Positions 26,419 to 35,091 of a stretch of DNA of 64,000 nt are shown in pieces. Location of the stretch: NCBI RefSeq assembly GCF_001997295.1, contig NZ_CP019605.1, forward strand, positions 2,294,001 to 2,358,000. Reading direction: 5' to 3'. The notes under the pieces were generated by a model that saw nothing but the letters and a program-made list of their open reading frames with translations, had not been told where the DNA came from and made no database searches. The translations under genes were made by a program, and so were the position numbers. Numbering within the stretch: the stretch's first letter is position 1; every line of letters begins with the position of its first letter. The DNA comes from Tessaracoccus flavus (GTDB lineage Bacteria; Actinomycetota; Actinomycetes; Propionibacteriales; Propionibacteriaceae).

Positions 26419-26601
26419 ATGAGGACAGCCCTCTCCCCGGCTCGCGCTGCCGCTGCCCCGGCCGGTGCCGCTGAGCCAGAGGCCCGCGACTTTGCCGACC
26501 ACGTCCGCATGTGCCAGTCCCACGAGGGCTTCGACGGCATGCACAACCCCGGCGTGATGCACCAGGGGCTTGCCGGCTGGGAGGCCCACCACGCTTCCTG
26601 A
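26419..26601 (+). CDS. Small protein with HNPG motif
   Basis: A 60-residue protein from ATG 26419. After an Ala/Pro-rich beginning it reads ARDFADHVRMCQSHEGFDG and HNPGVMHQGLAGW. The F-x-x-HV-x-x-C...GFDG-x-HNPG-x-MH pattern recurs, as I recall it, in short actinobacterial proteins of unknown function, which is why I accept this short frame. His and Cys residues could bind a metal. It converges with the sirohydrochlorin chelatase gene. Confidence 0.5.
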   Translation: MRTALSPARAAAAPAGAAEPEARDFADHVRMCQSHEGFDGMHNPGVMHQGLAGWEAHHAS

Positions 26602-26609
26602 CCCGCAGC

Positions 26610-27299
26610 TCAGACCGTGAGGTGTCGACAGCCTGAGCGATAGCGATCGACGACCACGTCGACCAACCCGGGATGGTCCCCGAGCGGCTCGGCCAGGAAG
26701 TCCCCACCTGCCTTCGCGAGCTTGCGCTGGAAGAACCCACGTCCGATCAGGTAGGACGCGAGTGCCACCGGCCCGGTGCTCCGGGCTGCGGCGACGGCGT
26801 CAGGGACGCTGGGCTCAGCGACGGCCAGGAACCCCACCGTCACCGGCCCGGACCAACGGGACTGGACGGAGCGGGCCACGCCGCGACCCACCTCGGCCGC
26901 CTCCGGGCGCGACGATCCCGCCACGCCCACCACGACGGCCGTGTCCTCGGGAACCCGTGCCTCGCGCAGCCGGTCGACCAGAGCGTCCGCCAGACGCGGG
27001 TCCGGTCCCAGGGGACCCGTCGAGACGGCTCTCCCGGGATGATCGGCAATGGCCTCCTGCACGTCCACTTCAGTGTGGAAACCCAGGGTCAGCAGAATCG
27101 GCACCACCACGACGTGCTCGCCCGCGGCGACGAGTCGGTCCACGACAGCGTCCAGCTTGGGTTCCTGCACGTCGACGTAGGCCACCTCCACTGTCACGTC
27201 CGGCAGCCGCCCCGCGGCGGCTTCCGCGATGGCCACCACGGTGGCCCGGCCGTCAGGGTCGTCCGTGCCGTGGGCGCACACGACGAGGGCAGGCTTCAC
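26610..27299 (-). CDS. Sirohydrochlorin chelatase (CbiX-like)
   Basis: A 229-residue two-repeat chelatase that inserts Fe2+ (sirohaem) or Co2+ (cobalamin) into sirohydrochlorin. The N-terminal repeat opens ALVVCAHGTDDPDGR with the metal-binding His, then VVVVPILLTLGFHTEVDV holds the second His; the C-terminal repeat has VALASYLIGRGFFQRKL. It starts at GTG 27299, overlapping the stop of the HemD-like gene, and lies at the end of the nitrite reductase gene series. A role in making sirohaem for NirB is therefore the likely one (inference from context). Confidence 0.9.
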   Translation of the reverse strand: MKPALVVCAHGTDDPDGRATVVAIAEAAAGRLPDVTVEVAYVDVQEPKLDAVVDRLVAAGEHVVVVPILLTLGFHTEVDVQEAIADHPGRAVSTGPLGPDPRLADALVDRLREARVPEDTAVVVGVAGSSRPEAAEVGRGVARSVQSRWSGPVTVGFLAVAEPSVPDAVAAARSTGPVALASYLIGRGFFQRKLAKAGGDFLAEPLGDHPGLVDVVVDRYRSGCRHLTV

Positions 27300-28408
27300 G
27301 CGCCGACCTCCAGTCGGTAGCCCCGCCGCGGCACGGTGCGCACCAGCGACCGATCCCCCATCCCGTCTCGCAGCCGCGCCACGGCGACCTCCGCCGCGTG
27401 CGGATCGTTGGAGCAGCCGGGCAGCACCCCCAGGATGTCCTCCCGGGAGACCACGCCCCCCTTGGCCTCGACGAGGGCGCGCAGCACCGCGAACTGGACG
27501 TGGCTGAGGGGTAGGGCCCGGCCGTCGAGGATCGCAGCGGAACGCCGCAGCCGCAACGCGCCTGCCGGTGTGGCCACTTCCGCGACGCCGCGCTCGGCCA
27601 GGGCGGCGCTGAGTTCACGCACCAGCGCGCCAAGCCGGAACCTGTCGGGGATCAGTGGGTTCAGGCCCAGTTCCAGCAGCGGAGCCGCCGTGACGGGACC
27701 GACCGTGGCGGGGATCACCGGCCCGGCCATCGCCGCCAGCACCTCGTCCCGGCGGCCCTCCCGTTCGCAGGCGGCCAGGAACTCCACGACGCCATGGGCG
27801 GAGGTGAACGCGACGGCGTCGACCTCAGCTGCCGCGACGAGGCCGATGGCGCGGGTCACAGCCTCCGGCTCGGGCGAGGGCCCCCATCGGTAGACGACGA
27901 GGGAGGTGACGCGTGCACCGAGTTCCACCAGCAGTTCGTCGATGCCGTCGCTGCCCGAGCCGTGGTGCTGGACGGCCACGTGCAGGCCCGCCGCGCCCTC
28001 GTCGTCGAACAACTCCTTGATCTCCGCCGCCGTCTCTGAGTCGGCCACCCAGTCCGCCGTCAGTCCGGCCCCGTGCACCGCGCCCTGCGCCTTGGGGCCG
28101 CGGGCGATGATGCGAGCCCGGCGCAGCACCGCGAGGAGCTCGTCGGCGCACCCGGCCGCGTCGGCTGCGTCCATCCAGCCGCGGAACCCGACGCCGGTGG
28201 TCGCGACCACTGCGTGGGGCGGGTCCGCGATCAGCGCCCGGGTCTGGGCGATCAACAGTTCGTCGTCCGCGTGCGGGACGATGGACAGGATGGGCGCCCG
28301 GATCACCTCCGCCCCCCGCCGCTCCAGTGCCGAGGCCAACTCCGAGGCGCGCCGCTTCGCCGTGAGGACCACCCGGCAGCCGGCGAGCGGGGTTGAGGTG
28401 CTGTCCAT
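27296..28408 (-). CDS. Uroporphyrinogen-III synthase with winged-helix domain
   Basis: A 370-residue fusion. Residues about 1-260 are a HemD domain (LAGCRVVLTAKRRASELASA, then VVATTGVGFRGWMDA and VDAVAFTSAHGVVEFLAA), which closes the tetrapyrrole ring. Residues about 275-370 are an OmpR-type DNA-binding domain: LPLSHVQFAVLRALVEAKGG then SLVRTVPRRGYRLEVG. Such fusions occur in actinobacterial nitrate/nitrite loci and suggest that the protein also regulates them. It starts immediately after the nirD stop. The usual genome copy of hemD would be elsewhere. Confidence 0.9.
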   Translation of the reverse strand: MDSTSTPLAGCRVVLTAKRRASELASALERRGAEVIRAPILSIVPHADDELLIAQTRALIADPPHAVVATTGVGFRGWMDAADAAGCADELLAVLRRARIIARGPKAQGAVHGAGLTADWVADSETAAEIKELFDDEGAAGLHVAVQHHGSGSDGIDELLVELGARVTSLVVYRWGPSPEPEAVTRAIGLVAAAEVDAVAFTSAHGVVEFLAACEREGRRDEVLAAMAGPVIPATVGPVTAAPLLELGLNPLIPDRFRLGALVRELSAALAERGVAEVATPAGALRLRRSAAILDGRALPLSHVQFAVLRALVEAKGGVVSREDILGVLPGCSNDPHAAEVAVARLRDGMGDRSLVRTVPRRGYRLEVGA

Positions 28409-28804
28409 TCAGCCCGCCTTCGCGAGCCCGGCCTCGGCGTGACGGAGGGGCGCCTCGGCGGAGAGCTGCTCGCCGACGAACACCCGGCCGTCGAGGACCG
28501 TGACCTCCCAGGTGCCGAGCGCCTTGCCCGGGTCGGACAGGCAGACCCCGGTGCGGAGGTCGAACGCCTGCTTGTACATGGGAGAGAACAGTACGGGCAC
28601 GTCCTCGCCGTCGACCAGCGACGACCCGACCAGTCCACGGGCCATCACGTTGGCGCGGGCGAACGGGTCCCACATCCCGACGGCGACCACCCGGTCGTCG
28701 TGGAGCCGGACGACGGCGACCTGGCGGCCCTCGACGAGGGCGGCCACGGGCCGCTCCGGGAGGAGGGAGTCCAGGTGGCAGACGGGTTCGGTGCTGGGGT
28801 TCAT
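28409..28804 (-). CDS. nirD: Nitrite reductase small subunit
   Basis: A 131-residue Rieske-like small subunit of NADH-dependent nitrite reductase. Matching parts are CHLDSLLPERPVAALVEGRQ, VGMWDPFARANVMARGLVG, PVLFSPMYKQAFDLRTG and GTWEVTVLDGRVFVG. As in NirD generally, the Rieske cluster ligands are not all present, so it is structural rather than redox-active. The ATG at 28804 overlaps the nirB stop (ATGA). Confidence 0.95.
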   Translation of the reverse strand: MNPSTEPVCHLDSLLPERPVAALVEGRQVAVVRLHDDRVVAVGMWDPFARANVMARGLVGSSLVDGEDVPVLFSPMYKQAFDLRTGVCLSDPGKALGTWEVTVLDGRVFVGEQLSAEAPLRHAEAGLAKAG

Positions 28805-31401
28805 CGCGCTCCTCCAATGGGGATGGTGGGTCCGGCGACCAGGACCGGCCGCCGCTCGGAATCGACCAGCTCGACGCCGGACTCGCGGTCCGCGTCGGTG
28901 GCGGGGCGGACCTGTCCGCGCTCCCCCACGTACTGGAGGTTGTCGTCGACGGCGTCGGCCGCGTTGACGAAGCCCGCGAACCGGGCCAGCTTGACCGGGT
29001 CCTCCAGAACGTCGCGCCACTCGTCGCGGTAGCCGTCGACGTGGCCGGCCATGGCGGCATCGAGGTCCGCGGCGATGCCGAGCGAGTCCTCCATGATCAC
29101 CTGGCGGACGTGGTCCAGGCCGCCCTCGATGCTCTCCAGCCACACCGCGGTGCGCTGCAGCCGGTCCGCGGTGCGCACGTAGTACATGAGGAATCGGTCG
29201 ATGGTGCGCACGAGGTCCTCGGTGGTGAGGTCCTCGGCCAGGAGGACGGCGTGGCGGGGCGTGAAGCCGCCGTTGCCGCCCACGTAGACGTTCCAGCCCT
29301 TGTCCGTGGCGATGATGCCGACGTCCTTGCCGCGGGCCTCGGCGCACTCACGCGCGCAGCCGGAGACGCCGAGCTTGAGCTTGTGCGGCGAGCGGAGCCC
29401 CCGGTAGCGCAGCTCCAGGTCGATCGCGAGGCCGACTGAGTCCTGCACGCCGTAGCGGCACCAGGTGGACCCGACGCAGGACTTCACGGTGCGCAGCGAC
29501 TTGCCGTAGGCGTGGCCGGACTCGAACCCGGCGTCGACGAGCCGCCGCCAGATGTCGGGCAGCTGGTCGATCCGTGCGCCGAACATGTCGATGCGCTGAC
29601 CGCCGGTGATCTTGGTGTACAGCCCGAAGTCGCGGGCGATCTGACCGATCACGATGAGCCCGTCCGGGGTGATCTCGCCGCCTGGCACGCGGGGCACCAC
29701 GGAGTAGGTGCCGTCCTTCTGGATGTTGGCCAGCACGTGGTCGTTGGTGTCCTGGATCGCCGCCTGCTCACCGGCCAGGATGTGCCCGTTGCCGAGGCTG
29801 GCCAGGATCGAGGCGACGACGGGCTTACAGATGTCGCAGCCGCGGCCGCGGCCGTGCCGGCCGATGATCTCGGAGAAGGTGGTGAGGCCGGTGACGCGGA
29901 CGACGTCGAACAGCTGGGCCCGGGAGAGCTCGAAGTGCTCGCACAGGGCGTTGCTGACGACCGTCCCGGACTTCTCGAGCTCGGCCACCATCAGCTTGCG
30001 GACCAGCGGCAGGCAGGAGCCGCAGCTGGTGCCGGCCTTGGTGCACGCCTTGACGCCCGCGAGGTCGGTGCAGCCGCCCTCCGTGACCGAGCAGCGGATC
30101 GCGCCCGCCGTCACGTTGTTGCAGGAACACACGGGGGCGTCGTCGGGCAGCTCGCCCTGGACGGGGGCGCCCTCCGCGCCGGCGGGCACCAGGTACGCGG
30201 CGGGGTCCACGCCGAGCGGCCGCCCCAGCAGCGGCCGGAGGCCGGCGTAGGCCGAGGCGTCGCCCACCAGGATGCCGCCGAGCAGGGTACGGGCGTCGTC
30301 GGAGAGGACGAGCTTCTTGTAGACGCCGGCGATCGGGTCGGTGTAGACCACTGACAGGGCGCCCTCAGTGGTTCCGAAGGCGTCGCCGAAGCTGGCCACG
30401 TCGACGCCGAGAAGCTTCAGCTTGGTGGAGAGGTCGCCGCCGGTGAAGGTGCCGGAGCGACCGAGCATCTGGTCCACCGCCACCTCGGCCATGGTGTAGC
30501 CGGGGCCGACGAGGCCCCAGACGCGGCCCTGGATGCAGGCCACCTCGCCGATGGCGTAGATGTCGGGGTCGGCGGTACGGCAGGTGTCGTCGACGACGAT
30601 GCCGCCGCGCTCCCCCACCTCGAGGCCGGCGTCGCGGGCGAGCTCGTCGCGGGGGCGGACGCCGGTGGCGAAGATCACCACGTCTACGTCGATGGAGGAG
30701 CCGTCGTTGAAGACCATCTTCTCGACTGCGATCCGGCCCTTGATGGCCGAGGTGGCGGTGCCGACGCGGACGTCGACGCCCATGGCCTCGATGAGGCGCT
30801 TGAGCGACTCGCCGCCGCCGTCGTCCACCTGGAGCGGCATCAGCCTGGGCGCGAACTCCACCACGGTGGCGTCGGCGCCGAGCTTCTTCAGCGCGCCGGC
30901 GGCCTCGAGGCCCAGCAGTCCGCCGCCGATGACGGCGCCACGGATGCGGCGCTTCGGGTTGCGCTCCTGCAGGGTCTCGACGTAGCCGCGCAGGGCCGCC
31001 ACGTCGTCGATGGTGCGGTAGACGAAGCAGCCGGGCAGCTCACGGCCGGGCACCGGCGGCATGAACGCGTAGGAGCCGGTGGCCAGCACCAGGGAGTCGT
31101 AGGCGTGCGACATGCCGTTCTCGGTGATGACGGTGTGCGCCGCCGGGTCCACGGAGACCACCTTGGCGCCGCGCCGCAGCTTGACGTTCGGGTCCTGCCA
31201 GAGGTGCGCCTCGCCGAGGTTGAGCAGCTCGGGGTCGCGGTTCTCGAAGTAGCTGGTCAGGGCCACCCGGTCGTAGGGCGGGCGAGGCTCCTCGGCCAGC
31301 ACGGTCACGCGCCACTCGCCGGCCTCGTCGCGCGAACGCAGTGCCTCGACGAATCGGTGGGCGACCATGCCGCCCCCGACCACCACACACAGCTTGCTCA
31401 T
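28801..31401 (-). CDS. nirB: Nitrite reductase large subunit
   Basis: An 866-residue enzyme reducing nitrite to ammonium with NAD(P)H. Domains in order: FAD/NAD-binding reductase (VVGGGMVAHRFVEAL at the start; IGGGLLGLEAAGAL near 150); BFD-like [2Fe-2S] region CSCNNVTAGAI...CGSC; a second Cys pair in GRGCDICKPVV; then the sirohaem/[4Fe-4S] half with CVGSTWCRYG and CARECAEARG (C-x5-C and C-x3-C). ATG 31401 is chosen because MSKLCVVVGGG is the canonical beginning; the longer upstream frame is not conserved. It is coupled to nirD. Confidence 0.97.
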   Translation of the reverse strand: MSKLCVVVGGGMVAHRFVEALRSRDEAGEWRVTVLAEEPRPPYDRVALTSYFENRDPELLNLGEAHLWQDPNVKLRRGAKVVSVDPAAHTVITENGMSHAYDSLVLATGSYAFMPPVPGRELPGCFVYRTIDDVAALRGYVETLQERNPKRRIRGAVIGGGLLGLEAAGALKKLGADATVVEFAPRLMPLQVDDGGGESLKRLIEAMGVDVRVGTATSAIKGRIAVEKMVFNDGSSIDVDVVIFATGVRPRDELARDAGLEVGERGGIVVDDTCRTADPDIYAIGEVACIQGRVWGLVGPGYTMAEVAVDQMLGRSGTFTGGDLSTKLKLLGVDVASFGDAFGTTEGALSVVYTDPIAGVYKKLVLSDDARTLLGGILVGDASAYAGLRPLLGRPLGVDPAAYLVPAGAEGAPVQGELPDDAPVCSCNNVTAGAIRCSVTEGGCTDLAGVKACTKAGTSCGSCLPLVRKLMVAELEKSGTVVSNALCEHFELSRAQLFDVVRVTGLTTFSEIIGRHGRGRGCDICKPVVASILASLGNGHILAGEQAAIQDTNDHVLANIQKDGTYSVVPRVPGGEITPDGLIVIGQIARDFGLYTKITGGQRIDMFGARIDQLPDIWRRLVDAGFESGHAYGKSLRTVKSCVGSTWCRYGVQDSVGLAIDLELRYRGLRSPHKLKLGVSGCARECAEARGKDVGIIATDKGWNVYVGGNGGFTPRHAVLLAEDLTTEDLVRTIDRFLMYYVRTADRLQRTAVWLESIEGGLDHVRQVIMEDSLGIAADLDAAMAGHVDGYRDEWRDVLEDPVKLARFAGFVNAADAVDDNLQYVGERGQVRPATDADRESGVELVDSERRPVLVAGPTIPIGGAR

Positions 31402-31508
31402 CTCTGCCTCCTGGGATCCTTTTTCGATGGGTTCCTCGGTGACCAGAACGCTAGGCGTTCCAGTTTCCGGGGCTGGGTCAGCAACGTTTCGGCCGTGCAA
31501 CAAGGGAC

Positions 31509-32990
31509 TCACGCGACGGTGACCCGGTCCAGTGAGCGCGAGCCGCCGGCCTCGCCGAGGGCGCTCACGAGACGGCACACATCGGAGGTGCAGCTCCCGC
31601 AGCCGGTCGACGCCCGGGTGGCGTTCGCCACGGCCTCAGCGGTGTCCGCGCCGGCAGCCACGGCGGCCGTGATCGCCGACTTCGTCACCGCGTTGCAGCG
31701 GCACACGACGGCCGTCTCCGGCAGGTCGACCACGGAGGCGGGTGCGGACGCCCCGGCCAACGGCCTCGCGAGGAGGGCGGCAGGGTCGTCCGGCACCGGT
31801 GTCCGGGAGTCGAATGCGACGGTGAGATCAGCCGCCACCTGGGGGTCGCCGACGCAGGTCGCACCCACCAGGAGACCGTCAGCCACGGCCAATCGGACGC
31901 GTCGACGCCCGGCCGGGTCGGTCAGGCTGAGCACTCTCGCGGCGCCCGGGGTGAACTCGTCGTCGGGGAACTCGCCCATGGTGACGGCCTCGAGTCCTTC
32001 CGCCTTGACCCGGAAGACTCCGCCGTCCGCGCCGAGCACGGGCCGCGGGCGCGAGCGGCCGCTGATCCGTTCGGCGAGGTGGTGCGCCAGCACTCGAGCC
32101 TGCTCCCAGCCGGGGCCGACCAGACCCGAACAGCCGCGCGGCGTGCGGGCGCAGTCGCCGATGGCGTAGATGGCCGGGTCGTCGGTGCGGCACGAGTCGT
32201 TGACCAGGATGCCGTTGCGCACCCCGAGGTCCGCCTCCTCGGCGAGACGGGTCCGGGGCCGCACGCCGATCGCCACGAGCAGCAGGTCGGCCGGGATGTG
32301 CCGCTCGTCGGTCAGCCGGACGGAGGCCAGCGTGCCGTCGCGTCGGCGTTCCACCCCGGAGACGCGGACGTCCACGAGGGTGGTGATGCCCAGGTCGGCC
32401 AGACCGGCACGGACGACGGCTCCGCTGTCGGCGTCGAACTGCCGGTCCAGCGGGGTGGAGCCGCGGTGGACGACGGTGACCTCGCTCCCGGCGGCGGCCA
32501 GGGCAACGGCGGCCTCGACGCCGAGCACACCACCTCCCATGACCACGACGCGGGCGCCTTCCTCGGCGGCGGACCGGACGCGGTGCGCGTCGTCCCAGGT
32601 GCGGAGGGCGGCCACCCCGGGCAGGGGATTCCCGTCCGCCCCGACCACGCCGTCGACGGTGGGGAACACGGGGTCTGCGCCGAGCGCAAGGACGAGGGTG
32701 TCGAAGGGGTGCTCCTCGCCGGTGGAATCGACGACGACTCCCCGGAGGCGGTCGATGGTGGCTGCCCGGCGTCCCCGCAGCAGCCGCACGCCTGGGGTCT
32801 CGGGGAGGGTGAGGCCCGCCAGGTCCGACCGGCCGAGGAGGACGTCGGGCAGCAGGATCCGGTTGTAGGCGGGGTGCGGCTCATCGCCGAGCACCGTGGT
32901 CCGGGTCCCCTCGAGCCGGTGGGCGGCCAGGTCGGCGAGGAACCGGTGGCCCACCATGCCATGGCCGACGACGACGATCCTGTGACTCAT
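31509..32990 (-). CDS. FAD-dependent reductase with BFD-like [2Fe-2S] domain (NasB-like)
   Basis: A 493-residue flavoprotein resembling the first half of NirB. N-terminal dinucleotide motif VVGHGMVGHRFLADL, second motif VMGGGVLGVEAAVALAAAG near 150, FAD motif IYAIGDCARTP near 275, and a C-terminal [2Fe-2S] module CRCNAVTKSAI...CGSC (about 425-475). It overlaps the nitrate reductase gene upstream (ATGA), so it is probably the NAD(P)H-to-nitrate-reductase electron carrier, as NasB is in other assimilatory systems. A standalone nitrite role is less likely because the sirohaem half is missing. Confidence 0.88.
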   Translation of the reverse strand: MSHRIVVVGHGMVGHRFLADLAAHRLEGTRTTVLGDEPHPAYNRILLPDVLLGRSDLAGLTLPETPGVRLLRGRRAATIDRLRGVVVDSTGEEHPFDTLVLALGADPVFPTVDGVVGADGNPLPGVAALRTWDDAHRVRSAAEEGARVVVMGGGVLGVEAAVALAAAGSEVTVVHRGSTPLDRQFDADSGAVVRAGLADLGITTLVDVRVSGVERRRDGTLASVRLTDERHIPADLLLVAIGVRPRTRLAEEADLGVRNGILVNDSCRTDDPAIYAIGDCARTPRGCSGLVGPGWEQARVLAHHLAERISGRSRPRPVLGADGGVFRVKAEGLEAVTMGEFPDDEFTPGAARVLSLTDPAGRRRVRLAVADGLLVGATCVGDPQVAADLTVAFDSRTPVPDDPAALLARPLAGASAPASVVDLPETAVVCRCNAVTKSAITAAVAAGADTAEAVANATRASTGCGSCTSDVCRLVSALGEAGGSRSLDRVTVA

Positions 32991-35089
32991 GCCGCGCCCC
33001 TGATCGCTTCGAGCCGCACGGCGGCCACCTTGAGTTCGGGCATCCCCGAGATCGGGTCGGTGGCGGCGTTGGTGACCCGGTTCACGGCACCGGCGTCCGG
33101 GTAGTGGAAGGGCATGAAGACGGTGTCGAGGCGGATGCCCTCGGTGAGACGGGCCACGGCCTCGCAGCTGCCTCGACGGGAGTGCACCGCCACGCGGTCA
33201 CCGGCGCCAATGCCGAGTCGTCCGGCCAGCAGCGGGTGCAGCTCCACGTAGGCCTCGGGTTCGACGTCGGCGAGCGCGGGGACGCGACGCGTCTGGGCAC
33301 CGGACTGGTAGTGCTGCAACACGCGCCCGGTCACCAGGTAGAGGGGCAGCTCCGGGGTCAGGGCGTCATCGGGGGGTGCCTGGTCCACGGGGTGGAGAAC
33401 CGCCCGCCCGTCGGGGGTGGCGAACCTGTCCAGGAACACGCGTGGCGTCCCGGGATGGTCGGGCGCCGGGCACGGCCAGTACAACGCCTCGCCGTCGCGC
33501 AGCCGGGCGTGGCTGAAGCCCGAGTAGTCGGCGACGCCCCCCGCGCTGGCGCGGGCCAGCTCGTCGAACACCACGGCAGGGTCTGGGCTGAACGGGATGG
33601 GGCTGCCGAGTCGCTCCGCCAGGTCGCTCCACACCTCCAGTTCGGTGCGGACACCGACCGGTGGTTCAGTGGCCTGCGCCCGGAGCAGCAGGCGACCCTC
33701 GAGGTTGGTCATGGTGCCGGTCTCCTCCGCCCATTGCGTCACGGGGAGGACGACGTCGGCCATGGCAGCCGTCTCCGACAGCACGAAGTCGCTGACCACG
33801 AGCAGGTCGAGCGCACCGAGCCGTTCCGTCAGTCTCAGGACGTCGGGGAGGCTGACGACGGGGTTGGCGCCGTGGACCAGCATGGCGCGCGGGCCGCCCG
33901 GCGTGGCCAGGGACTCGAACAGCGCCACCGCCGGAAGGCCGGGGCCCGGGAGGCTGTCCGGGTCGATCCCCCAGACCTCGGCCACGTGGGCCCGCGCGGC
34001 AGGGTCCGAGATCGACCGGTAGCCGGGCAGCTGATCGGCCTTGAGCCCGTGCTCACGCCCGCCCTGGCCGTTGCCCTGCCCGGTGAGGCAGCCGTAACCC
34101 GACCCGACACGTCCGGGGAGGCCGAGGCACAGGGCCAGGTTGACCGCCGCGGTGACGGTGTCTGTGCCGTGGGCGTGCTGCTCCGCCCCGCGCCCGGTCA
34201 GCACGTATGCCCCGCGACCGCCCCGGGCAGGGCTGGCGGCCGCAAGCAGGCGGGCCGCCCTCCGGATGTCCGCCACCGGGACTCCGGTGACGCGCTCGAC
34301 CCGTTCCGGCCACCAGGCGGCCATGCTGGCCCGCAGCTCGTCGACGCCCGACGCCCGCTCGGCGAGATAGTCCCGGTCGACCAGACCTTCGGTCCACAGG
34401 ATCTGGGTGAGCCCGAGGAGCAACACCAGGTCCGTTCCGGGCAGCGGGCTCAGGTGCAGTCCCCGACCGTCGCTGGTGAGGGCCGCCGTCGGAGTCCGGC
34501 GGGGATCGACGACGATCAGCCCGCCGCCCTCCTGTGTCCCTGCCAGGTGCGTCACGAACGGCGGCATCGTCTCGGCCGGGTTGGAGCCGACCAGGACGAT
34601 GGCGTCCGCGCCGTCGAGGTCGGTCAGCGGGAATGGCAGTCCCCGATCCAGACCGAAAGCGCGTCGCCCACCCGCGGCCGCCGACGACATGCAGAACCGA
34701 CCGTTGTAGTCGATGTTCGGCGTGGCCAGCGCCACCCGCGCGAAGCGGCCCAGCTGGTACGCCTTCTCGTTGGTCAGCCCGCCTCCACCGAACACGGCCA
34801 CCGACTCCGGGCCATGATCGGCACGCAGCCGGAGCAGGGTGTCGGCGACGAAGCTGAGCGCCGTGTCCCAATCGGTGGGGACCAGTTCGTCGTCGCGGCG
34901 GATCAGAGGACTGGTCAGCCGGTCCGGCGTCGTCAGCACCTCCGCCGCTGTCCAGCCCTTCTGGCAGAGCCGGCCCCGGTTGGTGGGGAACTCGAGCGGG
35001 GTGATCGTCGGAGTCGCGCCGCGGGTCCCCGTCGGAGCCACTTCCATGGCGCACTGGAGGGCGCAGTAGGGGCAGTGGGTGGCGGTCAC
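32987..35089 (-). CDS. Assimilatory-type nitrate reductase catalytic subunit
   Basis: A 700-residue bis-MGD molybdoenzyme reducing nitrate to nitrite in the cytoplasm; no Tat signal is present. The N-terminal cluster motif is CPYCALQCAMEV and the fourth Cys is in GRLCQKGW. Molybdopterin-binding patches include FGGGGLTNEKAYQLG, GSNPAETMPPF and LTGRGAEQHAHGTD; the C-terminal MGD-binding domain starts YLVTGRVLQHYQSG. The GTG at 35089 (MTATHCPYC) is chosen because the upstream gene ends at 35092 and the homology begins here. Length and lack of a C-terminal [2Fe-2S] tail fit NasC/NarB. Confidence 0.94.
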   Translation of the reverse strand: MTATHCPYCALQCAMEVAPTGTRGATPTITPLEFPTNRGRLCQKGWTAAEVLTTPDRLTSPLIRRDDELVPTDWDTALSFVADTLLRLRADHGPESVAVFGGGGLTNEKAYQLGRFARVALATPNIDYNGRFCMSSAAAGGRRAFGLDRGLPFPLTDLDGADAIVLVGSNPAETMPPFVTHLAGTQEGGGLIVVDPRRTPTAALTSDGRGLHLSPLPGTDLVLLLGLTQILWTEGLVDRDYLAERASGVDELRASMAAWWPERVERVTGVPVADIRRAARLLAAASPARGGRGAYVLTGRGAEQHAHGTDTVTAAVNLALCLGLPGRVGSGYGCLTGQGNGQGGREHGLKADQLPGYRSISDPAARAHVAEVWGIDPDSLPGPGLPAVALFESLATPGGPRAMLVHGANPVVSLPDVLRLTERLGALDLLVVSDFVLSETAAMADVVLPVTQWAEETGTMTNLEGRLLLRAQATEPPVGVRTELEVWSDLAERLGSPIPFSPDPAVVFDELARASAGGVADYSGFSHARLRDGEALYWPCPAPDHPGTPRVFLDRFATPDGRAVLHPVDQAPPDDALTPELPLYLVTGRVLQHYQSGAQTRRVPALADVEPEAYVELHPLLAGRLGIGAGDRVAVHSRRGSCEAVARLTEGIRLDTVFMPFHYPDAGAVNRVTNAATDPISGMPELKVAAVRLEAIRGAA

Positions 35090-35091
35090 GG

